Origin: Glycomyces buryatensis | GTDB lineage: Bacteria; Actinomycetota; Actinomycetes; Mycobacteriales; Micromonosporaceae | Direction: 5' to 3' | DNA: 64,000 nucleotides | NCBI RefSeq assembly: GCF_004912275.1 | Contig: NZ_STGY01000005.1 | Location: 16,428-80,427 of the forward strand | Part shown: piece after piece, positions 45,285-53,837 of the stretch | Layout of the letters: the number at the start of each line of letters is the position of its first letter | How positions within the stretch are numbered: the stretch's first letter is position 1 | Translations under genes and position numbers: made by a program | The notes under the pieces: generated by a model | Seen by the model: the letters and a program-made list of their open reading frames with translations, nothing else | The model's database searches: none | Told to the model about the DNA's origin: nothing

Positions 45285-45845
45285 CTAGACGGCCAGCAAA
45301 TACAGTTCGATCTGGAGCGTGCCTTCCTTGATGTCACCCTTGCCGCTCACCGTCCAGAAGTGGCGGGTGGGCGCGTCGCCGAACAGCTCGGGGAAGGCCT
45401 TCCGCAGCACCTTGTTGGCGGCCTCGGCCAGGTCGCCGCCGTAGCCGGGTTCGGCGGCGCCGCCGAAGGTCAGCGCGAAGCCCACCGTGTAACCCTGGTC
45501 GACCAGCTCCTCGAAGTCGTCCCGCAGCTTTCCGGTGAGGCCGTCCTCGGCCTTGTCGTCGCCCGAGATGATCCCGTCGGCGTCGGTGTCCACGTAGAAC
45601 ACGTGAGGTTCTGACTCGACGCCAGGCTCGGCGGTGGGGCTGGGCGAGGGTTCCTCGGAGGGTGTCGGCGAGGGCGATTCGACGGATTCGGTGGAGGCAT
45701 CGGCGGTGTCGAACGGGAAGTCCGCGGCGACGGCGACGGTGATGATGAACAGCAGTAGGGCGAGATCGGCGAAGAGCCAGCCCGCCAGCGACATCGGCGA
45801 AGACGAGTCGATGCTGCGGCGGCGGTCACGTCGTCCAGGTAGCAC
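45285..45845 (-). CDS. MotB-like single-TM protein
   Basis: 186 residues from GTG 45845 (GGGAG seven bases upstream). After 17 basic residues the single membrane helix reads GWLFADLALLLFIITVAVAA, with Asp27 placed as the proton-carrying Asp of MotB (FAD-L followed by hydrophobics). A Pro/Ser/Glu linker (about 45-75) leads to an outside domain with alternating strands and helices (DDFEELVDQGYTVGFAL, ...WTVSGKGDIKEGTLQIELYL) that may be a divergent OmpA/MotB peptidoglycan-binding fold. First gene of the five-gene operon, 20 bases before the coiled-coil gene. MotB-likeness is inferred from motif and topology. Confidence 0.68.
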   Translation of the reverse strand: MLPGRRDRRRSIDSSSPMSLAGWLFADLALLLFIITVAVAADFPFDTADASTESVESPSPTPSEEPSPSPTAEPGVESEPHVFYVDTDADGIISGDDKAEDGLTGKLRDDFEELVDQGYTVGFALTFGGAAEPGYGGDLAEAANKVLRKAFPELFGDAPTRHFWTVSGKGDIKEGTLQIELYLLAV

Positions 45846-45983
45846 AGAAGATCTCCCGGGGGTACGGGACAACAACGGACAGTGAGCACTCTACTTGGAC
45901 AAAGCAAGTCCACTTCGCGTGGTAAAGCGGGTAGCGCTCATCCCGAGTCTGCGCCCGGTCCCCCGGGAGGGGTCCCGACCGCG

Positions 45984-47099
45984 TTACGCCCAGGGGAGGG
46001 CGAGCTCCGAGAAGAGCTTGTTCTCCTTCGCCGCGCGCTCGACCGCGACGTCGGCGCCGTCCAGGATGGCGATGGGGTCCTCGCCGACGCGGCGGAGGTG
46101 CTCCTCGCCGACCAGCCGCGGCAGCGGGTCGTTCAGGACGGTCTCCAGCACGGCTGTGAAGGTCTTGGCGCGGCGCAGCCCCGAGATGAGGCCCACGCCC
46201 CGCTGGCGGTGCAGCATGAGATTGTCGAGCAGGTCGGTGCGACCGTAGGTCTTCGGTTCGTCGTCGCCGGGCAGGCGCAGCCGGTCGGTGGGGTATTCGA
46301 GCCAAGCCTCGCCCTCGGAGCCCTTGACGTAGACGTCGCCTTCGAGCTTGCGCTCGCCGCACAGGGTCACGGCGACGGTGATGTCGACGCCGCCCTTGTT
46401 CCTCCCGCGCCACACGGCCGTGTCGTCCACTTCGATCTGCTCGCGGCAGCGCAGCCGCTCCAGCTCGATCGACCCGGCCAACGGCCAGTCCCCCGCCGCG
46501 GCGAGCGCCTGCTGGGAGGCGTGCGCGAAGGGGTTCGCCAAGGCGCCGTCGGCGACGGGGGTGCCGTTCGCCTCTCGTTTTCCGGCCCAAGGGGACCGGC
46601 GGTAGTAGGAGTCGGCCCGCTGCCAGGAGCCGGCGACACCGACGGACTGGATCTCGCCGAGCTGGCCGGCCTCGACGGCGTCGCGCAGCGCACCGAAGGC
46701 GTGGGAGCCGAGGGCCTGGAATCCGACCTGGACGTTCTGGCCGGTCTCCACCATGATGGCGTAGAGCTGGGCGTACTCGTCCAGGTTGGCGACGGGGGGC
46801 TTCTCCAGGTAGACGTCGGCGCCGTGGCGCATCGCGAGGGTGGCGATCGGCAGGTGAGTGGGGGGCGGGGTGGCGATGATGACGATGTGCGGGTCGGTGG
46901 CGTCGAGCATCCGCTGCACGTCGTCGAAGACGGGGACGTCGCCGATGGGGATGTCCGCGTTCTCGATGATGTCGGCCGTGTCGCACATGCCGACGAATTC
47001 GACCTTGCCTTCGCGGCGTTTGGGTTCGAGATTGTGCCGGTGGTGCAGGCCGTAGCCGTTGGCGCCGACGAGTGCGATGCGGGGGATGCGCAGATCCAT
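45984..47099 (-). CDS. Gfo/Idh/MocA-family oxidoreductase
   Basis: A 371-residue NAD(P)-dependent sugar dehydrogenase of the Gfo/Idh/MocA family. The N-terminal Rossmann fold (IALVGANGYGLHH) is followed by ATPPPTHLPIA, the catalytic-lysine motif VYLEKPP and GFQALGS. The substrate is unknown; the operon suggests a uronic or aldonic acid, or a methylated/acetylated uronate. ATG 47099 overlaps the stop of the uxuB-like gene (TAATG), so they are coupled. The open frame upstream is shadow. Last gene of the uronate operon. Confidence 0.88.
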   Translation of the reverse strand: MDLRIPRIALVGANGYGLHHRHNLEPKRREGKVEFVGMCDTADIIENADIPIGDVPVFDDVQRMLDATDPHIVIIATPPPTHLPIATLAMRHGADVYLEKPPVANLDEYAQLYAIMVETGQNVQVGFQALGSHAFGALRDAVEAGQLGEIQSVGVAGSWQRADSYYRRSPWAGKREANGTPVADGALANPFAHASQQALAAAGDWPLAGSIELERLRCREQIEVDDTAVWRGRNKGGVDITVAVTLCGERKLEGDVYVKGSEGEAWLEYPTDRLRLPGDDEPKTYGRTDLLDNLMLHRQRGVGLISGLRRAKTFTAVLETVLNDPLPRLVGEEHLRRVGEDPIAILDGADVAVERAAKENKLFSELALPWA

Positions 47100-48460
47100 T
47101 AAATGCTCTCCAAGGTGGGGGCTACGCCGTGCCGGTCGAGGTCGAGCAGCCATTTCGTCGCGGCGAGGCGGAGTTCGTGATCGTCCGCGACGGATTCGGG
47201 GACGACGTGTCGGACCCCCAAGATAGCGTCGATACGGGCGGCGGGTCCTCCCCCAGCCGCCGCAAGGCTCTGGCGCAGCACATCGGAGAGGGGGTCGTCG
47301 AGCGGCAGGGCCGCACCGGAATCGGACGTACCGGCGCAGAACCGCGTCCATGCCGCCAGCGGGAGCGCGATGAGTTCGCGCGGAATGTCGGCGGCCGCGA
47401 GGTCGGCGATGGTGGCGAACAGTCGCTGCGGGAGCTTCTGACTGCCGTCCATGGCGACCTGGAGGCACCGGTGCCTGATGCCGGGGTTGGCGAACCGTTC
47501 GAGGACGTCGTCTCCGTAGCGAAGCGGGTCCTGCCCGTCGGGAGCGGTGAAGCTGGGCGCGATCTGCTCGGCGATCAAGCGCTCGGCGAAGTTCCTGGCT
47601 CCGGGCATCGCGAGGGTGCCGGCGATCGTCTCGATGTCGGCGAGCGCCCCGAGGTAGGCCAGTGTGGAGTGGACGCCGTTGAGGGTGCGCAGTTTCAGGC
47701 GCTCCCAGCCGGCCACGTCGACGGTGAAGGTGGCGCCCCACGCGGGCCTGGGCCCGGCGAAGTCGTCCTCGATGACCCACTGGGTGAACGGTTCCGCCTC
47801 CACGGCGGCGGCGTCGACCACGCCGAGGTGTTCGAACGCGCGGTCGTAGGTGGCCGGGGTGGAGGCGGGGACGATGCGGTCGACCATGCTGGAGGGGAAG
47901 GTGACGTGCCCGTCGGCCCAGGTCCGTGCGGCGCCGGAGAGGAGCGGTTCGACGGCGCCCCTGGTGGTCTTGCCGTTGTCGGGGAGGTTGTCGCAGCACA
48001 GGATCGTGAGCGGCGGTCCGCCCTGCTCGGCCCGGCGGGCGATCCCGGCGGCGAGGAGCCCGGGGATGCCGGCGGGGTCGGTGTAGGCCTTCTCGGTGAC
48101 CGTCAGCGTGATCACGTGGGTCTGGGCCGAGGCGATGAGGTCGAGTGCCCGCTCGGTCTCGGTTGCGACGTGGAGGGTGTCCACGATGGATCCGATGACG
48201 CGGTACCGGGAGCCGCCGGGTCCGAGGGTGGCCACCGAGTAGAGGCCGTCCTGGGCGGCGAGGGCGTCGATGACCTCGCGCGACCGAGGGGCGGCGACGG
48301 TGATGCCCCAGTCGGTGTCGTCGGTGTAGACGGCCTGGTGGGCGCGGTGAAAGGCCCCGGCGCCGAAGTGCAGGACGCCGCCGCGTTCAGGGCGGCCGCC
48401 CGGGACGGTGACGTCCTCGGGCAGCCGCTTCAGATGGTCGTTGTTTAGAACGTCGTTCAT
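47099..48460 (-). CDS. Mannitol-dehydrogenase-family fructuronate/tagaturonate reductase
   Basis: A 453-residue polyol-specific long-chain dehydrogenase. The N-terminal nucleotide site is LHFGAGAFHRAHQAVYTDD; the catalytic KxxxxNxxH motif reads KLRTLNGVH. The family includes UxuB (fructuronate to mannonate) and UxaB (tagaturonate to altronate). With uxaC in the operon it should reduce one of these two ketouronates. ATG 48460 overlaps the stop of the dehydratase gene (ATGA). Confidence 0.88.
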   Translation of the reverse strand: MNDVLNNDHLKRLPEDVTVPGGRPERGGVLHFGAGAFHRAHQAVYTDDTDWGITVAAPRSREVIDALAAQDGLYSVATLGPGGSRYRVIGSIVDTLHVATETERALDLIASAQTHVITLTVTEKAYTDPAGIPGLLAAGIARRAEQGGPPLTILCCDNLPDNGKTTRGAVEPLLSGAARTWADGHVTFPSSMVDRIVPASTPATYDRAFEHLGVVDAAAVEAEPFTQWVIEDDFAGPRPAWGATFTVDVAGWERLKLRTLNGVHSTLAYLGALADIETIAGTLAMPGARNFAERLIAEQIAPSFTAPDGQDPLRYGDDVLERFANPGIRHRCLQVAMDGSQKLPQRLFATIADLAAADIPRELIALPLAAWTRFCAGTSDSGAALPLDDPLSDVLRQSLAAAGGGPAARIDAILGVRHVVPESVADDHELRLAATKWLLDLDRHGVAPTLESI

Positions 48461-49752
48461 GAGCGCAGCCACGCCGGTCCGTTCGGGAAGGAGAATTCGG
48501 CGATGGACTCGTTTTTCAGCGTGACCGAGTAGCCGGGCTGCGTGGGCAGCCGGTAGCGGCCGTCAACGACCGTGACCGGGTCGGTGTAGTGCTCGTGCAG
48601 GTGGTCGACGTACTCGATCATGCGGCCCTCCAGAGTCTTCCCGACTCGAAGGTATTCGAACATGCCCAGGTGCTGCACGTATTCGCACAGTCCGACGCCG
48701 CCGGAGTGGGGGCAGACGTCGATGCCGTGCTTGGCGGCCATGAGGAGGGTCGCCAGGACCTCGGGAATGCCGCCGACGCGGCAGGCGTCGATCTGGCAGA
48801 CCTTGATGGCCTGGGCCTGGAGCAGCTGCTTGAAGATGACGCGGTTGGCGGCGACCTCGCCGGTGGCGACCCGGATCGGGGCGACGGCCTTCGCGATCGC
48901 CGCGTGCCCGAGGATGTCGTCGGGGTGCGTGGGCTCCTCGATCCAGTAGGGGTCGAAGGCGGCCAGCCGCTTCATGTTCTCGATCGCCTCGGGCACCGAC
49001 CAGATCTGGTTGGCGTCCATCATGAGCAGGCGGTCGGGGCCGAGGATGTCGCGGATGATGCCGGCGCGGCGCACGTCGTCGGCGACGTCGGGCGAGCCGA
49101 CCTTCATCTTGGCGGCGCTCCAGCCGTCGGCGACGGCCTGCTCGGTCAGGGCCCGCACCTTGTCGTCGGAGTAGCCGAGCCAGCCGACCGAGGTGGTGTA
49201 CGCGGGGAAGCCGTCGGCCTCCAGGACCTTGAGACGGTCCTCGTAGCCGACGCGGCCCTCGTCCAGAATGGCCTCGGCCTCGGCCGGGGTGAGCTCGTCC
49301 ACGATGTGGCGGTAGTCGATCTGGGCGGCCAGCTCGGCGGAGTCCATTTCGGCCAGCAGCCGCCACATGGGCTTGCCCTCAAGCTTGGCGCGCAGGTCCC
49401 ACACGGCATTGACGATGGCGCCCACGGCCATGTGGGTCGCGCCCTTCTCGGGGCCGAGCCAGCGGATCTGCGGCTCCTGGCTGAGCGAGCGGGAGAACTC
49501 GACCGGATTGGCGAAGATCTCCTCGACCGTCTTGCCGACCACCAGGGGCTCGAAGGCCTTCACCGCGGCGGCGCAGATCTCGTTGCCGCGCCCGCCGGTG
49601 AAGGTGAAGCCGGTCCCGGTGGGTCCTCCGTCGGTGAACAGCTCGACGTAACAGGCCGAGTAGTCGGCGCGGTTGATCGAGTCGGAACCGTCGGCGTCCG
49701 CGGCCGTGGGGAATCGGACGTCGTGCACTTCCAGGCGTTCAATCTTGGTCAT
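48457..49752 (-). CDS. Enolase-superfamily acid-sugar dehydratase, L-fuconate-dehydratase type
   Basis: A 431-residue enolase-superfamily enzyme. Its motifs are those of L-fuconate dehydratase (FucD/ENOSF1): TTSVGWLGYSDDKV, KMKVG (general base Lys), LMMDANQIWSV, WIEEPTHPDDILGHA, ATGEVAANRVIFKQLLQA, CQIDACRVGG, VCPHSGGVGLCEYVQHLGMF and EYVDHLHEHYTDPV. By family it would dehydrate L-fuconate, but by context (uxaC and a uronate reductase on either side, no UxuA or UxaA gene) it may act on mannonate, altronate or galactonate. ATG 49752 directly abuts the uxaC stop. Confidence 0.9.
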   Translation of the reverse strand: MTKIERLEVHDVRFPTAADADGSDSINRADYSACYVELFTDGGPTGTGFTFTGGRGNEICAAAVKAFEPLVVGKTVEEIFANPVEFSRSLSQEPQIRWLGPEKGATHMAVGAIVNAVWDLRAKLEGKPMWRLLAEMDSAELAAQIDYRHIVDELTPAEAEAILDEGRVGYEDRLKVLEADGFPAYTTSVGWLGYSDDKVRALTEQAVADGWSAAKMKVGSPDVADDVRRAGIIRDILGPDRLLMMDANQIWSVPEAIENMKRLAAFDPYWIEEPTHPDDILGHAAIAKAVAPIRVATGEVAANRVIFKQLLQAQAIKVCQIDACRVGGIPEVLATLLMAAKHGIDVCPHSGGVGLCEYVQHLGMFEYLRVGKTLEGRMIEYVDHLHEHYTDPVTVVDGRYRLPTQPGYSVTLKNESIAEFSFPNGPAWLRS

Positions 49753-51186
49753 CTATTTCTCCAGGCCGTAGATCTTGCGGGGCAGGTTGTAGGCGAGGTC
49801 GACCGCGACCTCTGCGGCCTCGTCCTCGGTCATGCGGTGGTCGGCGACGAGCCGGGACAGGTAGGCGGCGTCGACGCGGCGGGCGACATCGTGGCGGGCG
49901 GGGATGGAGCAGAACGCGCGGGTGTCGTCGACGAACCCGGCGGTGTTGTAGAACCCGGCGGTCTCGTGGATCGCCTCGCGGAAGCGCATCATGCCCTCGG
50001 GCGAGTCGAGGAACCACCAGGGGGCGCCGGCGAACACCGCGGCGTATCCGCCGGCCAGCGGGGCGATCTCGCGGCTGAAGGTCGTCTCATCGAGCGTGTA
50101 GAGCACCAGTCGGAAGCGCGGGTCGTTGCCGAAGGCGTCCAACAGCGGCTTGAGGGAGCGCGCGTACTCGGTCGCGCGCGGGATGTCGCCGCCGACATCG
50201 CGGCCCCAGCCTTTGTAAAGCCATTCGTTGTGGTTCCGCAGCGAACCTGGGTGCAGCTGCATGACCAGGCCGTCCTCGACGCTCATGCGTGCGAACTCGA
50301 TCAGCATGTGCGCCGGGAAGCTCTGCATCTCGAGGTAACTCGCCTCGCCCTGAATCGCCCTGTCGAAGATCTGGGCGGCCTTGACCGGGTCGTCCACGGT
50401 GCCGGCGGTCGCGTTGCCGTGGTCCGAGCACGTCGCCCCGGCTGCGATGAAGTCCTGCCTCCTGGCCCGGAGGGCGGCCAGGAAACCGTCGAAGGTGGAC
50501 GTGTCCTCTCCGGTGATCTCGCCGAGCTGCTTCACCCGCTCGGCCCAGCCGGGCCAATCGGGTTCGACCAGGTTGTCGGGCCGGAAGGTCGTGATGACCT
50601 TGCCGCCCTTGCCGCCCCACCTCCGCCCGTTCCCGGCGGCCATGCCCGCCAGTGCGGCGTGGGGGTCGAGCGAGTCGATCGGCGTCTCGGTCGTGGCCAG
50701 CACCTCGATATTGAACCGGTCGAACAGGGCCCGCGGCCGGTAGTCCGGTTCGGCCAAGCGCACGGAGAGGTGGTCGTAGAACTCGTCGGCGGTCTCGGCG
50801 TTGAGGTTCTTGTAGATGCCGAAGACCTCGGCGAAGGTGTAGTCGAGCCACAGCTTCGAAGGGGTGCCGCGGAACAGGTGGTAGTGCTCGGCGAAGCGCC
50901 GCCAGATCGTGCGGCCGTCCACCTCGGACGGCGAGCCGTCGACCGAGGGGACGCCGAGCTGGTCGGGCGTGACGCCCTGGCTGAAGAGCATCCGGGTCAG
51001 GTAGTGGTCCGGGATGACGAACAGCCGCGCCGGGTCCGGGAACGGCTGGTTCTCGGACATCAGTCGCGGGTCGACGTGGCCGTGGGGTGACACCAGGGGC
51101 AGGTCGGTGGTGCGCTGGTGGATCTCGCGGGCGATGGCGCGAGTGCGCTCATCGGCCGGGAACAGCCGATCGGGGTGCAAGCTCAT
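49753..51186 (-). CDS. uxaC: Uronate isomerase
   Basis: UxaC isomerises D-glucuronate to fructuronate and D-galacturonate to tagaturonate. The 477-residue amidohydrolase-fold enzyme has VSPHGHVDPRLMSENQPF (zinc HxH), WRRFAEHYHLFRGTPSKLWL, VLATTETPIDSLDPHAAL and MQLHPGSLRNHN. ATG start. It links pectate-lyase products (galacturonate) to central metabolism. Confidence 0.95.
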   Translation of the reverse strand: MSLHPDRLFPADERTRAIAREIHQRTTDLPLVSPHGHVDPRLMSENQPFPDPARLFVIPDHYLTRMLFSQGVTPDQLGVPSVDGSPSEVDGRTIWRRFAEHYHLFRGTPSKLWLDYTFAEVFGIYKNLNAETADEFYDHLSVRLAEPDYRPRALFDRFNIEVLATTETPIDSLDPHAALAGMAAGNGRRWGGKGGKVITTFRPDNLVEPDWPGWAERVKQLGEITGEDTSTFDGFLAALRARRQDFIAAGATCSDHGNATAGTVDDPVKAAQIFDRAIQGEASYLEMQSFPAHMLIEFARMSVEDGLVMQLHPGSLRNHNEWLYKGWGRDVGGDIPRATEYARSLKPLLDAFGNDPRFRLVLYTLDETTFSREIAPLAGGYAAVFAGAPWWFLDSPEGMMRFREAIHETAGFYNTAGFVDDTRAFCSIPARHDVARRVDAAYLSRLVADHRMTEDEAAEVAVDLAYNLPRKIYGLEK

Positions 51187-51268
51187 CAGTGTTTACTCCG
51201 GTTTGGGGAGAGGCGGCGCGAAGCGTCGCCGGTCGGGTGGGGCGACGGGTGCGGGCTCATAGTGACTC

Positions 51269-52576
51269 CTATTTGAACAATTCAGCGACGACAACGGGTT
51301 GCCCGGACTCGATCGAAGCATTGGACGCGAGGCCCGCGGCGAGCGCGTTGATGCCGTCCTGGGCGTTGGCGGATCGGTCGTGCGGGTCGGTGTCGCCGTC
51401 GAAGAGGACGCCGAGCATCCGGACGTCGCCGCCGCCGTGGCCCTTGCGCTGGTACTCGCCCACATCGATCCGCTCGGGCTTGGTCCACAGGGGATGAACG
51501 GTCAGCTCGTACCAGCCCTGCTCGGCCGCGGCCTCGGCGCCGTGGAGCGAGGCGCCGTTGGGGCCGTGGGCGGCCGGGTTGACGTGGTCGTTCTCGACCA
51601 CCAGGAGTTCAAGGCGCCCTTGGGTGCCGTTGAAGTGGACCCGGTAGCCCTCCCAAGGCGAGTAGGCGGTGAGCCGGTAGGACAGCGTCACGCCGGATTC
51701 GTAGTCCACCAGGGACATCATGTCGTCGTAGATGGTGACACCGGGGGCGAACACGTTCTGGTCGCGGATGTATCCGTCCTCGGACTCGGCGTCGAGGAAC
51801 ATCGACTTCAGGCCCTCGTTGTCGTCCAGACGCAGCGCGAACGGGTCCTCGGCCGAGGCCGGGTCGCCGGTGGCGCGGGCGTAGCCGCGGTCGTGCCCGT
51901 TCCGCTCGCCGTTCTCGCCGTAGAAGGCGAGGCGACCTTTTGCAAACGCTTGTATTGGCGCGGAATCAAGCCACCAGTTCACGAGATCGAAGTGGTGGCC
52001 GGACTTGTGGACGAGCAGCCCGCCGGAGTTCGCACTCTCGCGGTGCCAGCGGCGGAAGTAGTCGGCGCCGTGGCGGGTGTCGAGCAGCCAGTCGAAGCCG
52101 ACCGAGATGATCTCGCCGATCGCGCCTTCGCGCAGGAGGTCGGCGACCTTCTCGTGCAAGGGGTTGTATCGGTAGTTGAAGGTGACCGTGACGGTGCCCT
52201 TCGACTTCGCTTCGGCCTCAAGGATCTCGGCGGCGTGCTCGGCCGTGGTCGTCAGCGGCTTCTCGCAGATGACGTCGCAGCCGGCGGCCAGCGCGGCCAG
52301 GATGTACTCGTGGTGCGTGGCGTCGACCGAGGTGACGATGACCGTGTCGGGCTTCGTCTCGGCCAGGAGGCGGTCGAAGTCGGCGGCGTCGTAGGCGGCC
52401 GGGGCGGGGTGGCCCTTCGCCTCGATCGCGGCGGTGTGGACGCCGATGCGGTGGGCGTTGGTGTCCGCCAGGGCGACCAGGGAGGCCTTGTCCGCACGCT
52501 CGATCAGGGCGTTGACGTACATCGAGGCGCGTGAGCCGGTCCCGACGAGGGCATAGCGTTTCGGCATGCCTGACAT
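51269..52576 (-). CDS. Gfo/Idh/MocA-family oxidoreductase
   Basis: A 435-residue member: RYALVGTGSRASMYV (Rossmann), VTSVDATHHEYI, VICEKPLTTT (catalytic Lys), TFNYRYNPLHEKVADLL and SGHHFDLVNWWLDS. It differs from the operon's last gene and is closer to the bacterial oxidoreductases seen with glycan-degradation genes. The start is ATG 52576 with AAGGAG five bases upstream. First gene of the uronate operon; its own codons contain a LacI-type operator (51941-51954). Confidence 0.9.
   Translation of the reverse strand: MSGMPKRYALVGTGSRASMYVNALIERADKASLVALADTNAHRIGVHTAAIEAKGHPAPAAYDAADFDRLLAETKPDTVIVTSVDATHHEYILAALAAGCDVICEKPLTTTAEHAAEILEAEAKSKGTVTVTFNYRYNPLHEKVADLLREGAIGEIISVGFDWLLDTRHGADYFRRWHRESANSGGLLVHKSGHHFDLVNWWLDSAPIQAFAKGRLAFYGENGERNGHDRGYARATGDPASAEDPFALRLDDNEGLKSMFLDAESEDGYIRDQNVFAPGVTIYDDMMSLVDYESGVTLSYRLTAYSPWEGYRVHFNGTQGRLELLVVENDHVNPAAHGPNGASLHGAEAAAEQGWYELTVHPLWTKPERIDVGEYQRKGHGGGDVRMLGVLFDGDTDPHDRSANAQDGINALAAGLASNASIESGQPVVVAELFK
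51941..51954. promoter_or_regulatory. Intragenic LacI-type operator
   Basis: TGCAAACGCTTGTA inside the Gfo/Idh gene matches TGnAAnCGnTTnCA at nine of ten positions. It is encoded by ATA CAA GCG TTT GCA AAA GGT, a run of AT-rich codons quite unlike the G/C-ending codons around it, suggesting the DNA sequence itself is selected. Confidence 0.55.
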
Positions 52577-52598
52577 GTGACTCCTTCGTCAGCGAGGT

Positions 52599-52635
52599 TT
52601 TGGTAAACGCTATCGAAGAACTTCGTTGCAGACAA
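52599..52635 (-). promoter_or_regulatory. Uronate operon promoter with degenerate LacI-type site
   Basis: On the minus strand TTGTCT (52630-52635), 17 bases, TAGCGT (52607-52612). The palindrome-like GGTAAACGCTATCG (52602-52615) over the -10 matches the LacI consensus at seven of ten positions. A weaker relative of the lyase operators. Confidence 0.5.
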
Positions 52636-52654
52636 GTACCGGGGTTGCGTGTGT

Positions 52655-53755
52655 CTACTTGGTGGACGCCTTCACGAAGGGGGGCTTGACGACCCGTACG
52701 GCGAGGCGGCGGCCGCGCACGTCGAGTTCGAGCTCGGCGCCCGGCTTGTAGGCGACGTCGATGAGCGCCAGCGCCACGCCCTTCTTGAGCGAGGGACCGA
52801 AGGTGCCCGAGGTGGTCTCGCCGACCACCGAGTCACCGTCTTCGCCAGCACTGTCGAGGACGTTCATATGGGCGCGGGGTACGCCTCGGCCGATGGCCTC
52901 CAGGCCCCAGAGTTTGCGCTTCGGTCCGGCGGCGCGTTCGGCGGCGAGTGCTTCCTTGCCCCAGAACGCGGGCTTGTCCCAGCCGATCGCCCAGCCCAGG
53001 CGGGCCTGCACGGGGGTGATGTCCAGGCTCAGGTCCTGGCCGTGGAGCGGGTAGCCCATCTCCAGGCGCAGGGTGTCGCGGGCGCCGAGCCCGCAGGGGT
53101 GGGCGCCGGCGGCGAGCATCGCGTCCCACAGGTCGACCGCCGATTCGGCGGGCACGACCAGTTCGTATCCGGTCTCGCCGGTGTAGCCGGAGCGGCAGAC
53201 GATGTAGGCGCCGTCGTCGACCTGATGTTCTTTGAAGGACATGTACTCGTGGTCGTGCGGCAGGCCGAGGTGTTCGAGAATGCGCGGGGATTCGGGACCC
53301 TGGACGGCGATGACGGCGAGCGAGCGGTGCGCGTCGCGGATCTCGATGCCATCCGGTGCGGCGGCTTCCAGGCGCCCGGCCACCTCGGCGGCGTTGGCGG
53401 CGTTGGGAACCAGCAGGACCCGCTCGCCCGAGACCCGGTAGGCGATGAGGTCGTCGACCACGCCGCCGGTCTCGTCGCAGCACAGGGTGTACTGCGCGCC
53501 TCCGGGCTCGACCTTGTCGAAGTCATTGGTCATGCACGAGTTGACGAAGTCGGCCGCGCCCGGTCCGTCCACCCACAGCTTGCCCAGGTGCGAGACGTCG
53601 AAGACCCCGACCGAGGTGCGGACCGCCTCGTGCTCGGCGAGCACGCCGCTCGAATACTGGAGCGGCATGTCCCAGCCGGCGAATTCGGCGAACTTCGCCC
53701 CGTGGGCGACGTGGCGGGCGTGAAGCGGCGAGGTGATCAGCGACGTCTCAGACAT
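52655..53755 (-). CDS. gcvT: Aminomethyltransferase (glycine cleavage T-protein)
   Basis: GcvT takes the aminomethyl group from lipoyl-H-protein to THF, releasing ammonia and giving methylene-THF. The 366 residues include SPLHARHVAHGAKFAEFAGW, GVFDVSHLGKLWV, the folate-site CDETGGVVDDLIAYRV (catalytic Asp), SGYTGETGYELVV and ARDTLRLEMGYPLHGQDL. ATG 53755 is chosen; the upstream open frame is shadow. gcvH and gcvP are not in the window. lpd, encoding the L-protein, lies 2 kb away. Confidence 0.94.
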   Translation of the reverse strand: MSETSLITSPLHARHVAHGAKFAEFAGWDMPLQYSSGVLAEHEAVRTSVGVFDVSHLGKLWVDGPGAADFVNSCMTNDFDKVEPGGAQYTLCCDETGGVVDDLIAYRVSGERVLLVPNAANAAEVAGRLEAAAPDGIEIRDAHRSLAVIAVQGPESPRILEHLGLPHDHEYMSFKEHQVDDGAYIVCRSGYTGETGYELVVPAESAVDLWDAMLAAGAHPCGLGARDTLRLEMGYPLHGQDLSLDITPVQARLGWAIGWDKPAFWGKEALAAERAAGPKRKLWGLEAIGRGVPRAHMNVLDSAGEDGDSVVGETTSGTFGPSLKKGVALALIDVAYKPGAELELDVRGRRLAVRVVKPPFVKASTK

Positions 53756-53837
53756 GTAACAGACTCTAACCTGAGTCCGGCGGTCGCTAGGATCGGAGCA
53801 TTTGGTCCCCGATGAAGCTACATGAGAAGGATGCAAG

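Noticed and set aside
40684..45845. Complete Zorya or Ter defence island
   Set aside because: No ZorC/D/E, helicase, nuclease or TerC/D/Z gene adjoins; only the membrane pair and TerY-P triad are present, so neither name is justified.
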